From Debaryomyces hansenii CBS767 (taxonomy: Eukaryota > Ascomycota > Pichiomycetes > Serinales > Debaryomycetaceae), in assembly GCF_000006445.2 (NCBI RefSeq), contig NC_006046.2, positions 434,001-498,000 on the forward strand: DNA of 64,000 bases. Reading direction: 5' to 3'. How positions within the stretch are numbered: position 1 is the first letter of the stretch; each line of letters starts with the position of its first letter. This document shows, piece by piece, positions 20,212 to 30,311 of the stretch. The position numbers were made by a program, and so were the translations under genes. Under the pieces are notes generated by a model. That model saw only the letters and a program-made list of their open reading frames with translations. It made no database searches and had not been told where the DNA came from.

Positions 20212-21870
20212 ATGATTGACTACGAAGAGGTTCAGAAGCACAATACTAAGGAAGATTGCTGGGTTATTATCCATAATAAGGTGTACGATGTTAGTGATTT
20301 TGTTGACGAGCATCCTGGGGGGTCTGCTGTAATCTTGAAGTACGCTGGTAAGAATGCTACGAAGGCGTTTGACCCAATTCATCCGCCAGACACTTTGACG
20401 AAGTATTTGGCGCCTAAACACCACTTGGGAGAGGTGAGCAAGCCACCTCCGAAGAAGCAGACGAAGGCTGCGGGTGGAGCTAAAGCTCCACCCCCAACAC
20501 CGGCCACAACTTCAGGTGACCTGCAGGTTGTGGATGAGTTTGACGTTGAATACGACGAACAGGATGACAAGGCACCGATTCCCGTACTGCAAGTGGTTCA
20601 ACAAGAAGATGAAGCGGAAGAAGAGGACGAATACGATGATGATGACGATGAACCCCCTACAGAAGAAGAGTTAAACAGACGTCAAATGGTCAAGAGAAAG
20701 CCAGATCTTGGACAGATCTATAATTTGAATGACTTTGAGTTTGTTGCCAGACACACGATGGAAAAAGTGGCCTGGGGATACTATTCGTCGGGAAGTGACG
20801 ACGAAATCACCCTTAGAGATAATCATTTATCATACCAGCGTATTCTCTTCAAGCCTAGAGTTATGGTGGATGTTACCAACATCGATCTTTCAACCACGAT
20901 GCTTGGTACAAAGACTTCGGTTCCATTCTACATCACGGCCACTGCGTTGGGTAAACTTGGTCACAAGGATGGGGAAAAGGTCCTTACCAGATCGGCTGCC
21001 AAACAGGATGTCATTCAGATGATCCCTACCTTAGCATCGTGTTCATTTGATGAGATTGTAGATGAGGCCACTGACAAGCAAACTCAGTGGCTTCAATTAT
21101 ACGTTAATTCTGACCGGGAGATTTGTAAGGGCATCGTCCAACATGCCGAGAAACGAGGTATTAAGGGCTTATTTATTACGGTAGATGCACCACAATTAGG
21201 TAGAAGGGAAAAGGATATGAGACTGAAAAATGTGGAGGACTTGAGTCATGTTCAAGGTGAAGGTGACGACGCCGACCGGTCCCAGGGGGCTGCAAGGGCA
21301 ATTTCGTCTTTCATTGACACAGGCCTCAACTGGAAGGATATCAAGTGGTTCAGGTCAATCACAAAGATGCCAATCATCTTGAAGGGTGTACAAACAGTCG
21401 AGGACTCGTTATTGGCCGTGGAACACGGTGTCGACGGTATCGTCTTATCGAACCACGGTGGCAGACAATTGGAATACTCCAAACCTCCTATCGAATTGTT
21501 AGCAGAGTTAATGCCTATCTTGAGAAAACGTAACCTTCACAACAAATTGGAGGTATACACCGACGGTGGGGTTCGTAGAGCCTCGGATATCTTAAAGGCC
21601 ATTTGTCTCGGTGCCAAGGGTGTGGGTATTGGTAGACCTTTCCTCTATGCCATGTCTACATACGGTGATGACGGTGTCGTAAAGGCGATCCAGATCTTGA
21701 AGGACGAAATGATCATGAATATGAGATTATTAGGAACCCCTACAATTGACCGTTTGAACGAAAACTACGTTGATACGAGAACTATTTCGAGATACGTGCC
21801 TGAAGATAAGTTATTTGGCAAGGTCTATGAGCCTTTAGTCTCTCCTTTATTCAAGGATTCAAAGCTTTAG
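20212..21870 (+). CDS. CYB2: Flavocytochrome b2 (L-lactate dehydrogenase type) without a presequence
   Basis: A 552-residue enzyme that oxidises an L-2-hydroxy acid, probably L-lactate, on FMN and passes electrons through its own haem. The b5 domain begins at the first residue (MIDYEEVQKHNTKEDCW); haem ligands are His34 (EHPGG) and His57 (DPIHPP). A long Pro/Ala and acidic linker (about 82-160) leads to the FMN domain. That domain has WGYYSSGSDDEIT, SATALGKLGH-like ITATALGKLGH, WLQLYVNSDRE, VDAPQLGRREKDM, ILKGVQTVEDSL, the catalytic His/Arg in SNHGGRQLEY, and DGGVRRASD. S. cerevisiae Cyb2 has an 80-residue import presequence before the b5 domain; here there is none, so the enzyme may be cytosolic. 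A paralogue with a presequence may exist elsewhere. Confidence 0.9.
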   Translation: MIDYEEVQKHNTKEDCWVIIHNKVYDVSDFVDEHPGGSAVILKYAGKNATKAFDPIHPPDTLTKYLAPKHHLGEVSKPPPKKQTKAAGGAKAPPPTPATTSGDLQVVDEFDVEYDEQDDKAPIPVLQVVQQEDEAEEEDEYDDDDDEPPTEEELNRRQMVKRKPDLGQIYNLNDFEFVARHTMEKVAWGYYSSGSDDEITLRDNHLSYQRILFKPRVMVDVTNIDLSTTMLGTKTSVPFYITATALGKLGHKDGEKVLTRSAAKQDVIQMIPTLASCSFDEIVDEATDKQTQWLQLYVNSDREICKGIVQHAEKRGIKGLFITVDAPQLGRREKDMRLKNVEDLSHVQGEGDDADRSQGAARAISSFIDTGLNWKDIKWFRSITKMPIILKGVQTVEDSLLAVEHGVDGIVLSNHGGRQLEYSKPPIELLAELMPILRKRNLHNKLEVYTDGGVRRASDILKAICLGAKGVGIGRPFLYAMSTYGDDGVVKAIQILKDEMIMNMRLLGTPTIDRLNENYVDTRTISRYVPEDKLFGKVYEPLVSPLFKDSKL

Positions 21871-22311
21871 ATAGGTCTCTGTGAATAATGAGTTATATAT
21901 TTTAGACAACATTCTTATACTATATTTACGTCCTGTATATAGTCTATTTGATTCCGAACGCGTTTCGTTGTTCAAATCAACGACAATTATTGACTTCAAA
22001 AGACCAAACACTCTTAAAACATATTAAACTAATTTATAAATTAACACTCTTCAGATCCATCAGGCGTATTCGATTACATACAACCACGTTCATATCTGAT
22101 TAAAACTTGGATTTATTTAATATTTTAATAATCATTCTACCTTGAATCGTTACGAGTGTTTTTTTTTGAGTATTAACAAATTTTTTTTTTAATTTGTTGA
22201 TTTATTCTGATTTATTCTGTTGAATTCATCTTATAGGTGCAGATTAGTTTCTGTTATATCAGCGGAGTATTTTTATTTCAAAGCATAATATATTGAGGCA
22301 ACATTTGAAAA
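21871..22311. other. Intergenic region upstream of MYO2
   Basis: About 440 AT-rich bases holding the 3' end of the flavocytochrome gene and the MYO2 promoter. It contains an ACGCGT box (21958-21963) inside GAACGCGTTTC, a possible cell-cycle MCB-type site, and poly-T tracts at about 22150-22190. No coding frame. Confidence 0.5.
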
Positions 22312-25300
22312 ATGGTTATGTCCTATGATGTTGGTACCCGTTGTTGGTATCCAGACGAAAAGCTTGGGTGGATAGGAGCTTCAGTTACGTCGAATAAGAA
22401 GCAGGATAATAATAAATATGTATTGGAATTAGTTTCAGACACTGATGAGTCTCAGACGTTCACAATCGAAACGGACGATTTAAATGACGATAATGACAAA
22501 TTACCACCATTACGAAACCCACCTATTTTGGAAGCGGCCGAAGATTTGACCAGTTTGTCTTATTTGAACGAACCAGCCGTTTTGCATGCCATCAAGCTTC
22601 GTTACTCGCAATTGAATATTTACACCTACTCTGGGATAGTTTTGATTGCGACAAACCCGTTCCAACGGGTTGACCAGTTGTATTCGCAAGATATTATTCA
22701 AGCGTATGCCGGTAAAACAAGAGGTGAGTTAGATCCACATTTGTTTGCAATTGCTGAAGATGCTTATAGATGTATGAAGATCGACGGTAAAAATCAAACC
22801 ATTGTGGTAAGTGGTGAATCAGGTGCTGGGAAGACTGTTAGTGCAAAGTATATCATGAGATATTTCGCTTCTGTCGAAGAAGATTCTGAATTAGTTTCTA
22901 ATATTGGAACTGAACATAAATCTGACATGTCTGACGTCGAAAAGCAAATTTTGGCTACTAATCCTATTATGGAAGCATTCGGTAATGCTAAAACAACTAG
23001 AAATGATAATTCTTCAAGATTCGGTAAATATTTGGAAATTTTATTCGACAACACAACATCGATCATTGGTGCTAGGATTAGGACATATTTATTAGAAAGA
23101 TCGAGGTTAGTCTTCCAACCTAAGAGTGAGAGGAATTACCATATTTTTTATCAAATATTAGCCGGTATGAAAGATGGCGATAAAGCGACTTTAGGTTTAA
23201 CTAGCGCTGAAGACTATAAATACACTAATCAAGGTGGTTTTCCTCGTATTGATGGGGTAGATGATGCTGAAGAGTTTAACATTACTAAAGACGCCTTGTC
23301 TTTGATTGGAGTTGGTAAAGAGAAACAAATGGAAATTTATAAGATTTTGGCAGCCTTATTACATATTGGTAATATTGAAATTAGTGCTACTAGAAACGAT
23401 GCTCATTTATCATCAGACGAACCAAATTTGGTTAAAGCGTGTGAATTATTAGGTATTGATCCTATGAACTTCAGTAAATGGTGTGTAAAAAAGCAGATTA
23501 CTACAAGATCTGAGAAGATTGTGAGTAATTTAAACCATAATCAAGCAAATGTAGCTAGAGATTCCTTTGCCAAATATATCTATTCCGCATTGTTTGATTG
23601 GTTAGTCAATTATGTGAATACTGATTTATGTCCACCTGAAGTTGGTGAAAAAATTAAATCATTTATTGGGGTCTTAGATATCTACGGGTTTGAGCATTTT
23701 GAGAAGAATTCTTTTGAACAGTTCTGTATTAATTATGCCAATGAAAAATTACAGCAGGAATTTAATCAGCATGTTTTCAAACTTGAGCAAGAAGAGTATG
23801 TTAAAGAAGAAATTGAATGGTCATTCATTGATTTTGCAGACAATCAGCCATGCATTAATTTGATCGAAAATAAGTTGGGTATTTTATCATTATTAGATGA
23901 AGAATCGAGATTACCTGCCGGTAACGATCAATCATGGATTGAAAAAATGTATCAAACCCTCGATAAGGAACCAACTAATAAGGTTTTTAAGAAGCCAAGG
24001 TTTGGTCAAACTAAATTCATAGTCAGTCATTATGCTCTTGATGTTAGCTACGATATTGATGGTTTCATTGAAAAGAATAGAGACACCGTTGGTGAAGGCC
24101 ATTTGGATGTCATGAAACAATCAACTAATGAAATGTTACAATCTGTTCTTGAAATTATAGATAAGAATGCAAAAGCTTTGGAAGCATCGAAGCCTGAAAC
24201 TAATTCTAGAGTAAGATCAGTTGCAAGCAAAAAGCCAACATTGGGTTCTATGTTCAAAAACTCTTTAATTGAATTGATGAAGACTATTGATTCTACAAAT
24301 GTTCATTATATCAGATGTATTAAGCCTAATGAAGAAAAGAAAGCTTGGGAGTTTGACTCGTTAATGGTCTTATCTCAATTGCGGGCATGTGGTGTTTTAG
24401 AAACTATTAGAATTTCATGTGCTGGATTCCCTTCAAGGTGGCCATATGTCGAATTCGCTGACAGATATCATATATTAGTTCCTTCGAGTTTGTGGATGGA
24501 AGTTATGAGTGGTGAGACAACACAGGAATCTGTTAGTGACTTGTGTAATAAGATTTTGGATACAAATATCGAAGATAAGAGTAAATACCAATTAGGTAAT
24601 ACTAAAATTTTCTTCAAAGCTGGTATGTTGGCACATTTCGAAAAATTGAGGTCTGATAAGTTATTCCAATCGGCTGTTATGATCCAAAAGAACTTAAGAA
24701 GGCGCTATCACCAAAACAACTATTCAAATATTAGACAGTCACATATTAGTTTGCAAGCTTTAGTTCGTGGACATACAAAGAGAACCCAAATCAGAAAGGA
24801 AACTGAAGATAAGGCTGCGACGAATATACAAACTGCTATTAGGGGATTCATGGCTAGAAAGCAATTAAAAGATACCCTTGCGTCTATTGTCGTCTTACAG
24901 AAATCCATTAGAGGTTTGCAAGGAAGAAGAAACTTTACCCGTGCAAGGTCGGAAAAATCAGCTATCACCTTACAGAATGCTTGGAGAGGTCATACTGCTA
25001 GACGTGATTATAAGAAGTCTATGAAGGCAGTTGTCTTACTTCAATCCTGTTTCAGAAGGAAGTTGGCCATTGGTGAATTGAAGGATTTGAAGGTTAATGC
25101 TAAATCAGTCAATCACTTGAAAGAGGTTTCTTACAAATTAGAAAACAAGGTTATTGAATTAACTCAGTCGTTAACTTCCAAAATTCAAGATAATAAGAAG
25201 TTAGTCAGCGAAATTGCAGGCTTGAAGGTCTTGTTAGATCAATCAAGTAACGTGCATGAAACCTTGAAATCTAGAGAACTTGAATTTAATGAAAAGTATG

Positions 25301-27018
25301 ACTCTCAAAATGTAGGACATCAACAAGAAATCGAAAGCTTGAATAAGGAATTAGAATCCATTAAGTCTGAATATTCTTCAGCTGAACAGAAGATAGAACA
25401 ATTAACTAAGGAGCAAGCAGATTTAAGACAAGAAGTGCATCGTAATATCGAAGAATTGAATCAAGCTAAGGATGCTCTTGTTAAGCGTGATACAATTGAA
25501 GTTGACTTGAAATCTCATATTGAGCAGTTGAAATCTGAAATTGCAAGTTTGCAATCGCAACAACAGAAAGGTGTTATTTCCAATCCAAAATCGAGAAATG
25601 TCAGTAACAAGCGCCATAGTAGCGCTTTAGCTTGGAACTCACCAGCATCATTAGATCAAAATGGCAACAGACCAGTATCAGTAATTGCTGTTTCAAATGA
25701 TGAGGACGCCAATGTGGATGATATCAATGATGAATTGTTCAGATTATTAAGAGACTCAAGGCAGTTGCATAAGGAAATCGTTGAAGGATTGTTAAAGGGT
25801 TTGAAAATTCCACCTGCCGGTGTTGCAGCTGACTTGACCAGAAAAGAAGTGTTATTCCCTGCAAGAATTATAATTATTATATTATCTGATATGTGGAGAC
25901 TAGGCTTAACCAAGGAAAGTGAAGAGTTTTTAGGTGAAGTTTTGGCAGCCATTCAACAGATTGTATCCACATTAAAGGATGATGAAGTCATTTCAAATGG
26001 GGCCTTTTGGTTATCAAACACACATGAATTATATTCATTTGTTTCGTATGCTCAACAGACCATTATTGCAAATGACACATTATCTCACGAGATGAGCGAG
26101 GAAGAATTCGACGAATACTTGAAATTAGTTGCAGTCGTGAAGGAAGACTTTGAATCCCTTTCATATAATATTTACAATATGTGGATGAAAAAAATGGAAA
26201 AGGATTTAGAGAAGAAAGCTGTCTCTGCGGTAGTTTTGTCTCAATCTTTACCAGGATTTATGGCACCAGAGAATTCGCCATTTTTGGCCAAGGTCTTTTC
26301 TCCAGGTGTGCAATATAAGATGGATGATATATTGAGCTTTTTTAATTCAGTATACTGGTCTATGAAGTCATATTTCATTGAATATGAAGTTATGAATGAA
26401 GTAATAATCGAATTATTAAGGTTCGTTGATGCCTTATGTTTCAACGATTTAATCATGAGACGTAATTTCTTGTCGTGGAAGAGAGGTTTGCAATTAAATT
26501 ACAATGTGACGAGATTAGAAGAATGGTGCAAGGGTCATGAAATCCAAGAAGGCTCTGGATATTTAAATCATTTGTTACAGGCAGCAAAGTTATTGCAATT
26601 ACGTAAAAATACCCCTGATGATATTGAAATTATTTATGAAATTTGTTACGCCTTGAAACCAATTCAAATTCAAAAATTGATCTCACAATACTATGTCGCC
26701 GATTATGAAACACCAATAGCGCCAAATGTTTTGCAAGCGGTTGCAGATAGGGTTAAAGCTAATGATGGTACAAACAATGATGATTTGTTTGAATTAGTGT
26801 CAACTGATGGACATTTCAACGATCCATTTAGATCAGTAAATTTAAGACCATTTTCAAGAGTCGAAGCATACGTACCAGCATGGTTAAGTTTACCAGTAAT
26901 AAGAAGAATTGTCGAATTAGTAGCCAAGAATGCATCTGTCCAAGAATCGAATAATTTCGATGAAAAGGAAGAAATGAATGGATTTGAAAATGAAGTTCCT
27001 ACAACAGCCCAAGTATAG
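22312..27018 (+). CDS. MYO2: Class V myosin heavy chain
   Basis: A 1,568-residue processive motor that carries vesicles, vacuole and mitochondria along actin cables to the bud. The motor domain (1 to about 785) has the P-loop GESGAGKTVSAKY near 167, switch I NDNSSRFGKY, switch II DIYGFEHFEKNSFEQ and the converter end VHYIRCIKPN and QLRACGVLETIRIS. Five to six IQ motifs follow (about 790-925, for example VMIQKNLRRRY, LQALVRGHTKR, IQTAIRGFMAR), binding calmodulin and light chain. A coiled coil (about 935-1100) dimerises the chain. The globular cargo domain occupies about 1140-1545. Length matches S. cerevisiae Myo2 (1,574). The second ATG (22318) would give MSYDVGTRCWYP, closer to the yeast start, so either may be used. 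Confidence 0.97.
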   Translation: MVMSYDVGTRCWYPDEKLGWIGASVTSNKKQDNNKYVLELVSDTDESQTFTIETDDLNDDNDKLPPLRNPPILEAAEDLTSLSYLNEPAVLHAIKLRYSQLNIYTYSGIVLIATNPFQRVDQLYSQDIIQAYAGKTRGELDPHLFAIAEDAYRCMKIDGKNQTIVVSGESGAGKTVSAKYIMRYFASVEEDSELVSNIGTEHKSDMSDVEKQILATNPIMEAFGNAKTTRNDNSSRFGKYLEILFDNTTSIIGARIRTYLLERSRLVFQPKSERNYHIFYQILAGMKDGDKATLGLTSAEDYKYTNQGGFPRIDGVDDAEEFNITKDALSLIGVGKEKQMEIYKILAALLHIGNIEISATRNDAHLSSDEPNLVKACELLGIDPMNFSKWCVKKQITTRSEKIVSNLNHNQANVARDSFAKYIYSALFDWLVNYVNTDLCPPEVGEKIKSFIGVLDIYGFEHFEKNSFEQFCINYANEKLQQEFNQHVFKLEQEEYVKEEIEWSFIDFADNQPCINLIENKLGILSLLDEESRLPAGNDQSWIEKMYQTLDKEPTNKVFKKPRFGQTKFIVSHYALDVSYDIDGFIEKNRDTVGEGHLDVMKQSTNEMLQSVLEIIDKNAKALEASKPETNSRVRSVASKKPTLGSMFKNSLIELMKTIDSTNVHYIRCIKPNEEKKAWEFDSLMVLSQLRACGVLETIRISCAGFPSRWPYVEFADRYHILVPSSLWMEVMSGETTQESVSDLCNKILDTNIEDKSKYQLGNTKIFFKAGMLAHFEKLRSDKLFQSAVMIQKNLRRRYHQNNYSNIRQSHISLQALVRGHTKRTQIRKETEDKAATNIQTAIRGFMARKQLKDTLASIVVLQKSIRGLQGRRNFTRARSEKSAITLQNAWRGHTARRDYKKSMKAVVLLQSCFRRKLAIGELKDLKVNAKSVNHLKEVSYKLENKVIELTQSLTSKIQDNKKLVSEIAGLKVLLDQSSNVHETLKSRELEFNEKYDSQNVGHQQEIESLNKELESIKSEYSSAEQKIEQLTKEQADLRQEVHRNIEELNQAKDALVKRDTIEVDLKSHIEQLKSEIASLQSQQQKGVISNPKSRNVSNKRHSSALAWNSPASLDQNGNRPVSVIAVSNDEDANVDDINDELFRLLRDSRQLHKEIVEGLLKGLKIPPAGVAADLTRKEVLFPARIIIIILSDMWRLGLTKESEEFLGEVLAAIQQIVSTLKDDEVISNGAFWLSNTHELYSFVSYAQQTIIANDTLSHEMSEEEFDEYLKLVAVVKEDFESLSYNIYNMWMKKMEKDLEKKAVSAVVLSQSLPGFMAPENSPFLAKVFSPGVQYKMDDILSFFNSVYWSMKSYFIEYEVMNEVIIELLRFVDALCFNDLIMRRNFLSWKRGLQLNYNVTRLEEWCKGHEIQEGSGYLNHLLQAAKLLQLRKNTPDDIEIIYEICYALKPIQIQKLISQYYVADYETPIAPNVLQAVADRVKANDGTNNDDLFELVSTDGHFNDPFRSVNLRPFSRVEAYVPAWLSLPVIRRIVELVAKNASVQESNNFDEKEEMNGFENEVPTTAQV

Positions 27019-27101
27019 TGTATAGTGTATAAAGTAGTTTTTATGTTGATGTGATATTAATATACAATGTTTATTATATAATTTATATTATTCTCTTGGT
27101 A

Positions 27102-27503
27102 TTATTTATTTGCTTGTCTATTAATTTCTTCAGCGGTCTTAGTTTTCATCGTTAATGCATGAAGGCCCTTATTTTTGAATTCATCATCCAAAAGCTGGTA
27201 CACAATTCTATGTCTGGACGGCATGGACTTACCAATAAATTCATCACTTACAATCTCCATCGTGAAATGAGATTCTGTTTTATTCACTGCGTCCTTTACA
27301 CCTGCGTGGTGGGAATGTTTAGCTGAATCATTATAAACCTTCAATAAAGATGGCTTCAAGTTTTCAACAATCTTAGTTATCATTACACGTTCGATTGGGC
27401 CATCGACCTCAGATGGGCATATTTGTCTTTTAATACTCGTAGACATGACACGATTTAAACTTCTATATTGTTTAAATACAGTATTTATAGAGCTTTTATA
27501 CAT
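27102..27503 (-). CDS. BOL1: BolA-family iron-sulfur cluster assembly factor
   Basis: A 133-residue protein. The first about 25 residues are basic and Ser-rich (MYKSSINTVFKQYRSLNRV), a likely mitochondrial presequence. A downstream ATG would drop the first 19 residues. The BolA domain follows with SAKHSHHAG, ESHFTMEIVS, GKSMPSRHRIVYQLL and the conserved KGLHALTMKTKT. The His residues help hold a 2Fe-2S cluster shared with a monothiol glutaredoxin. In yeast Bol1 acts in the mitochondrial matrix in delivery of 4Fe-4S clusters, for example to lipoate synthase. It is the best match rather than Bol2 (cytosolic) or Bol3. Convergent with MYO2, 83 bp apart. Confidence 0.88.
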   Translation of the reverse strand: MYKSSINTVFKQYRSLNRVMSTSIKRQICPSEVDGPIERVMITKIVENLKPSLLKVYNDSAKHSHHAGVKDAVNKTESHFTMEIVSDEFIGKSMPSRHRIVYQLLDDEFKNKGLHALTMKTKTAEEINRQANK

Positions 27504-27748
27504 TAGATCTATAATTATCTCTTGAATGTGGTTTCATTTTTTTTCACTTTTATGATTACCTCGCATTTTATAGGCTTGATAGCCTGTGTCCTAATAAATA
27601 TATGATAAACGATAACTACGAGAAAGCTATAATATACAGCCTTTAGAAGCAATTTGAATTGTTGTCGATACAGCTACATGAATAGATATATAGCTAGTGG
27701 TTTATTACAGCTATTAATGAGATCAAATAAAACCTATACATTCGAAAA

Positions 27749-28279
27749 TTAACGAACATTTCTAACAACCTTGTTCTTGTTGGCTTCTCTTTTAGCCTGT
27801 CTCTTACTCTTTTGAGGAGCCTCTGGTTCTTCTGGCTTTGTTTCGGGTTTGTTGCCTTTCAAACCTTTAACTAGACCGACAACTTTGAAAATGGCAAAGC
27901 CAGGAATAATGCTGTATAACCACCACACTTTATTGGTACCTAAAACAATCATCAATATATCAATAATCCATGTAATGTACATTGTATCAAACATGTACTC
28001 GTATAATCCTTCATGTTTAACATCTTCACCAGCTTTCAATAATTTTCTTTGTCCCGACATTCTATCTACATCATATACTGGTCTTGCTGATTGTTCTATG
28101 ATAAATTGGCAAAAGAAAGCAGGACACGAAAATAACAGGTACGGGATAAGTGACTTTGGTCTATTGAACACTAATAGTACCATAATTACAATTAGATTTA
28201 TTATCACGGCAAGTAGATGGATTTGCTTAAGTATTTCAGTGTTAGCAGCTGCTAATTTTTTCATACTCTGTGACGCCAT
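27749..28279 (-). CDS. SND2: SND-pathway ER targeting protein, TMEM208 family
   Basis: A 176-residue ER membrane protein of the TMEM208 family (S. cerevisiae Snd2/Env10), part of the SRP-independent targeting route to the ER. It has an amphipathic N-terminus (ASQSMKKLAAANTEILKQIH), two close membrane segments (about 23-40 and 47-63), and another pair after the conserved loop LYEYMFDTMYITWIIDIL and VWWLYSIIPGFA. A basic tail (KSKRQAKREANKNK) ends it. I use the ATG at 28279 because it starts MASQSMKK; an ATG nine bases upstream would add only three residues. The next gene is the Pom33/Per33 homologue, and the two are adjacent in S. cerevisiae as well (YLR064W/YLR065C). Confidence 0.88.
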   Translation of the reverse strand: MASQSMKKLAAANTEILKQIHLLAVIINLIVIMVLLVFNRPKSLIPYLLFSCPAFFCQFIIEQSARPVYDVDRMSGQRKLLKAGEDVKHEGLYEYMFDTMYITWIIDILMIVLGTNKVWWLYSIIPGFAIFKVVGLVKGLKGNKPETKPEEPEAPQKSKRQAKREANKNKVVRNVR

Positions 28280-28838
28280 TTTGTACAAATATGCTTGTTA
28301 AGCTTATTTCAATTATATGAGCAATTTCTATTCGATGTTGTAAATCCTAGGGAATCAACAGTAGCAAATGATTCACATTATTCTCTAAATTTCTCGAAAA
28401 AAAAGTGAACGAGCGTTCATAGTAAGATTGCCAATTTTACAGACATATTGGAAAAATGATGAATTTTGGCTCTAAGAATCAAATTACTAAGTCAATTGAT
28501 AAAGAGTCTCTAGATCTTGTAAGTTGCTTGGATCCCTTTATAGTTTTAAATGATTTTTTGTGATTATTACAGAATTTAAGGTATTCTGTACATATTTGCA
28601 CATTTGCTGCAAAATTATGCAATTTAGTGTTGAATATCATTAATTATATGTGGTAAAACTGGCCAAGAATGGTAACATATATATCATCTTGCAAGGTTTT
28701 GGATAGGAGGGGTATTCTAAGCAGACACCTAAACTACAATAAGCTCAAGCAATTATTTACGTTATAAATTAAGTTTACAAAATTATTGAGGCGATGGAAT
28801 ATACGAAATACAGTAAGGGATGCTATTATTGTACATTT
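28280..28838. other. Intergenic region with a possible tiny spliced gene at 28456-28656
   Basis: About 560 bp between SND2 and POM33/PER33. It holds the SND2 promoter and one candidate: ATG at 28456, 21 codons, then GTAAGT at 28519, an acceptor TTACAG ending at 28572, and a second open part to TAA at 28654-28656. The product would be 48 residues with a hydrophobic C-terminal half. There is no good branch point, the intron would be only 54 nt, and I do not recognise the product, so I do not call it as a gene. Confidence 0.25.
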
Positions 28839-29696
28839 CTAATTGGATTTCTTGACTGAGGCAACGGCTGGCAATTGAATTGGATCAGTCAACTTTTGAA
28901 TCAATCCCTTCAACCTTATGTTGTAGTACTCGCTTAATGAAGAAGGCAATTTACCACTTAAAAGAACCTGATTGATCTTCATATCCCATTGGCTTACAAT
29001 CTCTTGCGTGTATCTGTTCGAAATGTATCTCAATTTCAAGAATACAACGACCGCAGCGAATACCGAAGTATTCACCACAACGAAAAGTGGAATCCTAAAG
29101 ATCTGAACAAACATAAGTGGAATAGTAAAAAGGAACCCACTGAGTAACAAGAACTCAGCATTAGCAGCCATTAATAATGCTTGTTGATTGTATGTCGAAG
29201 TGAAGTGGTTGATTTTCGCATTCCAGTTCTGTTGTTGCAACTTGTTAAGAGGCATAGATCCGAGCAAATTAGTCTGGAAGTACGTCAACACATGGAAAAT
29301 AGAAAAGATCGTGAAAGAATACAATCCTCCGGCAACTCCACCAATCGTTCCACTGCTCAAAAGGAAAACTAACGCAAGTAAAAAGTATTGAACATTGTCA
29401 TCTCTCACCAACCTGGCCCTCAACTCCCGATCACGGGCCACCTTACCAATTCCAAAAATACCACTATTTTTGAAGTGAATTTGCTTAATAACGATCCCAT
29501 ATGTAAATAATACCGCAACTAATGCACAGTTGTAATATTTGGCCGACCGGCTGAAAAATGAGCTGACCATGTTCAAGATAAAGAAAATAATCTCCAAAAC
29601 ATGTCCCACAAACCAATAGAATTGCTTCGACAGTGCTAACGTTGCAATTGTTTGACCAAAAGATTTGGCTTGTACTTTATTTTGTTTTTCTGACAT
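28839..29696 (-). CDS. Nuclear pore/ER membrane protein of the Pom33-Per33 (TMEM33) family
   Basis: A 285-residue membrane protein. S. cerevisiae has two paralogues: Pom33, which helps distribute nuclear pores, and Per33, found in ER and pores. Conserved parts are ALSKQFYWFVGHVLEIIFF, the segment from about residue 45 (YYNCALVAVLFTYGIVI), NVQYFLLALVFLLSS, YSFTIFSIFHVLTYFQTN and LRIPLFVVV-like FRIPLFVVVNTSVF. The C-terminal amphipathic part (YYNIRLKGLIQKLT) matches the region that binds curved membrane in Pom33. The ATG at 29696 gives MSEKQNK; the frame is open 45 bases further up but without family similarity. Next to SND2 as in S. cerevisiae, where the neighbour is PER33. Confidence 0.87.
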   Translation of the reverse strand: MSEKQNKVQAKSFGQTIATLALSKQFYWFVGHVLEIIFFILNMVSSFFSRSAKYYNCALVAVLFTYGIVIKQIHFKNSGIFGIGKVARDRELRARLVRDDNVQYFLLALVFLLSSGTIGGVAGGLYSFTIFSIFHVLTYFQTNLLGSMPLNKLQQQNWNAKINHFTSTYNQQALLMAANAEFLLLSGFLFTIPLMFVQIFRIPLFVVVNTSVFAAVVVFLKLRYISNRYTQEIVSQWDMKINQVLLSGKLPSSLSEYYNIRLKGLIQKLTDPIQLPAVASVKKSN

Positions 29697-29968
29697 TGTA
29701 ATAAGAAGAGCTCGGTCAATGTCTTTACTATGGCAAATCAAAGTGGCGTATTCCTCTTAATTCCAGTCTATTGTTAATATAGTAGATTTTTCACCGCAAT
29801 CTAAGATAACCAAATTTCGCAGGTTAAGTGAAATTGGCCATAATTATTTTACGGGTTATATACCGTCTACAAAAGGGTCATGAAACCCAAGGATTAGGCA
29901 GTTTTTCAAGTAAAGTAACTCGGTCTTTCTTGTCAATTAGAAGCGTAAAACACTAAAAATTAGTTACA

Positions 29969-30311
29969 ATGGATTTCTGCTTCTTTCTTATTGGTTGTAT
30001 GTTTACAGTGAGATTGAAATCATCGAATTTGGTTTGAAATTGCAGCTTTAGGATACTAACAGCAAACTCTAGTCAAAGAATTCAACAAGCCGTTAAAGGA
30101 TGTCGGTAATATTAGTTGCTACTGTGGAAATTGCCATAATCAGTCGGCAAATGCTATTAGAACCATCAACTGCGTGACATTATTTTTTATTCCAGTGTTA
30201 CCATTCTACTACTCAAAGAGGCTAAAATGCACTATTTGTAGTGCATCGGGAGATTTGGATAAAGCTACCATGGCAAAAATGAAAGAGGGTCAGCCGGTTG
30301 CCATCGGATAG
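29969..30311 (+). CDS. Small zinc-ribbon protein, one intron
   Basis: A two-exon gene of 88 residues that simple ORF scans miss. Exon 1 is 29969-29996 (28 nt), the intron 29997-30072 (76 nt; donor GTATGT, branch point TACTAAC, acceptor CTCTAG), exon 2 30073-30311. The protein starts MDFCFFLIGFKEF and has two CxxC pairs (CYCGNC-type and CTICS) around a hydrophobic stretch with the phrase LFFIPVLPFYYSK. This is the pattern of the fungal zinc-ribbon-15 family (CxxC, then FTLFFIPL-P, then CxxC). The function of that family is not known to me. It sits between divergent POM33/PER33 and the opsin-like gene. Confidence 0.85.

Noticed and set aside
22312..27018. Conventional (class II) muscle-type myosin
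   Set aside because: Several IQ motifs, a short coiled coil and the globular cargo domain fit class V Myo2.
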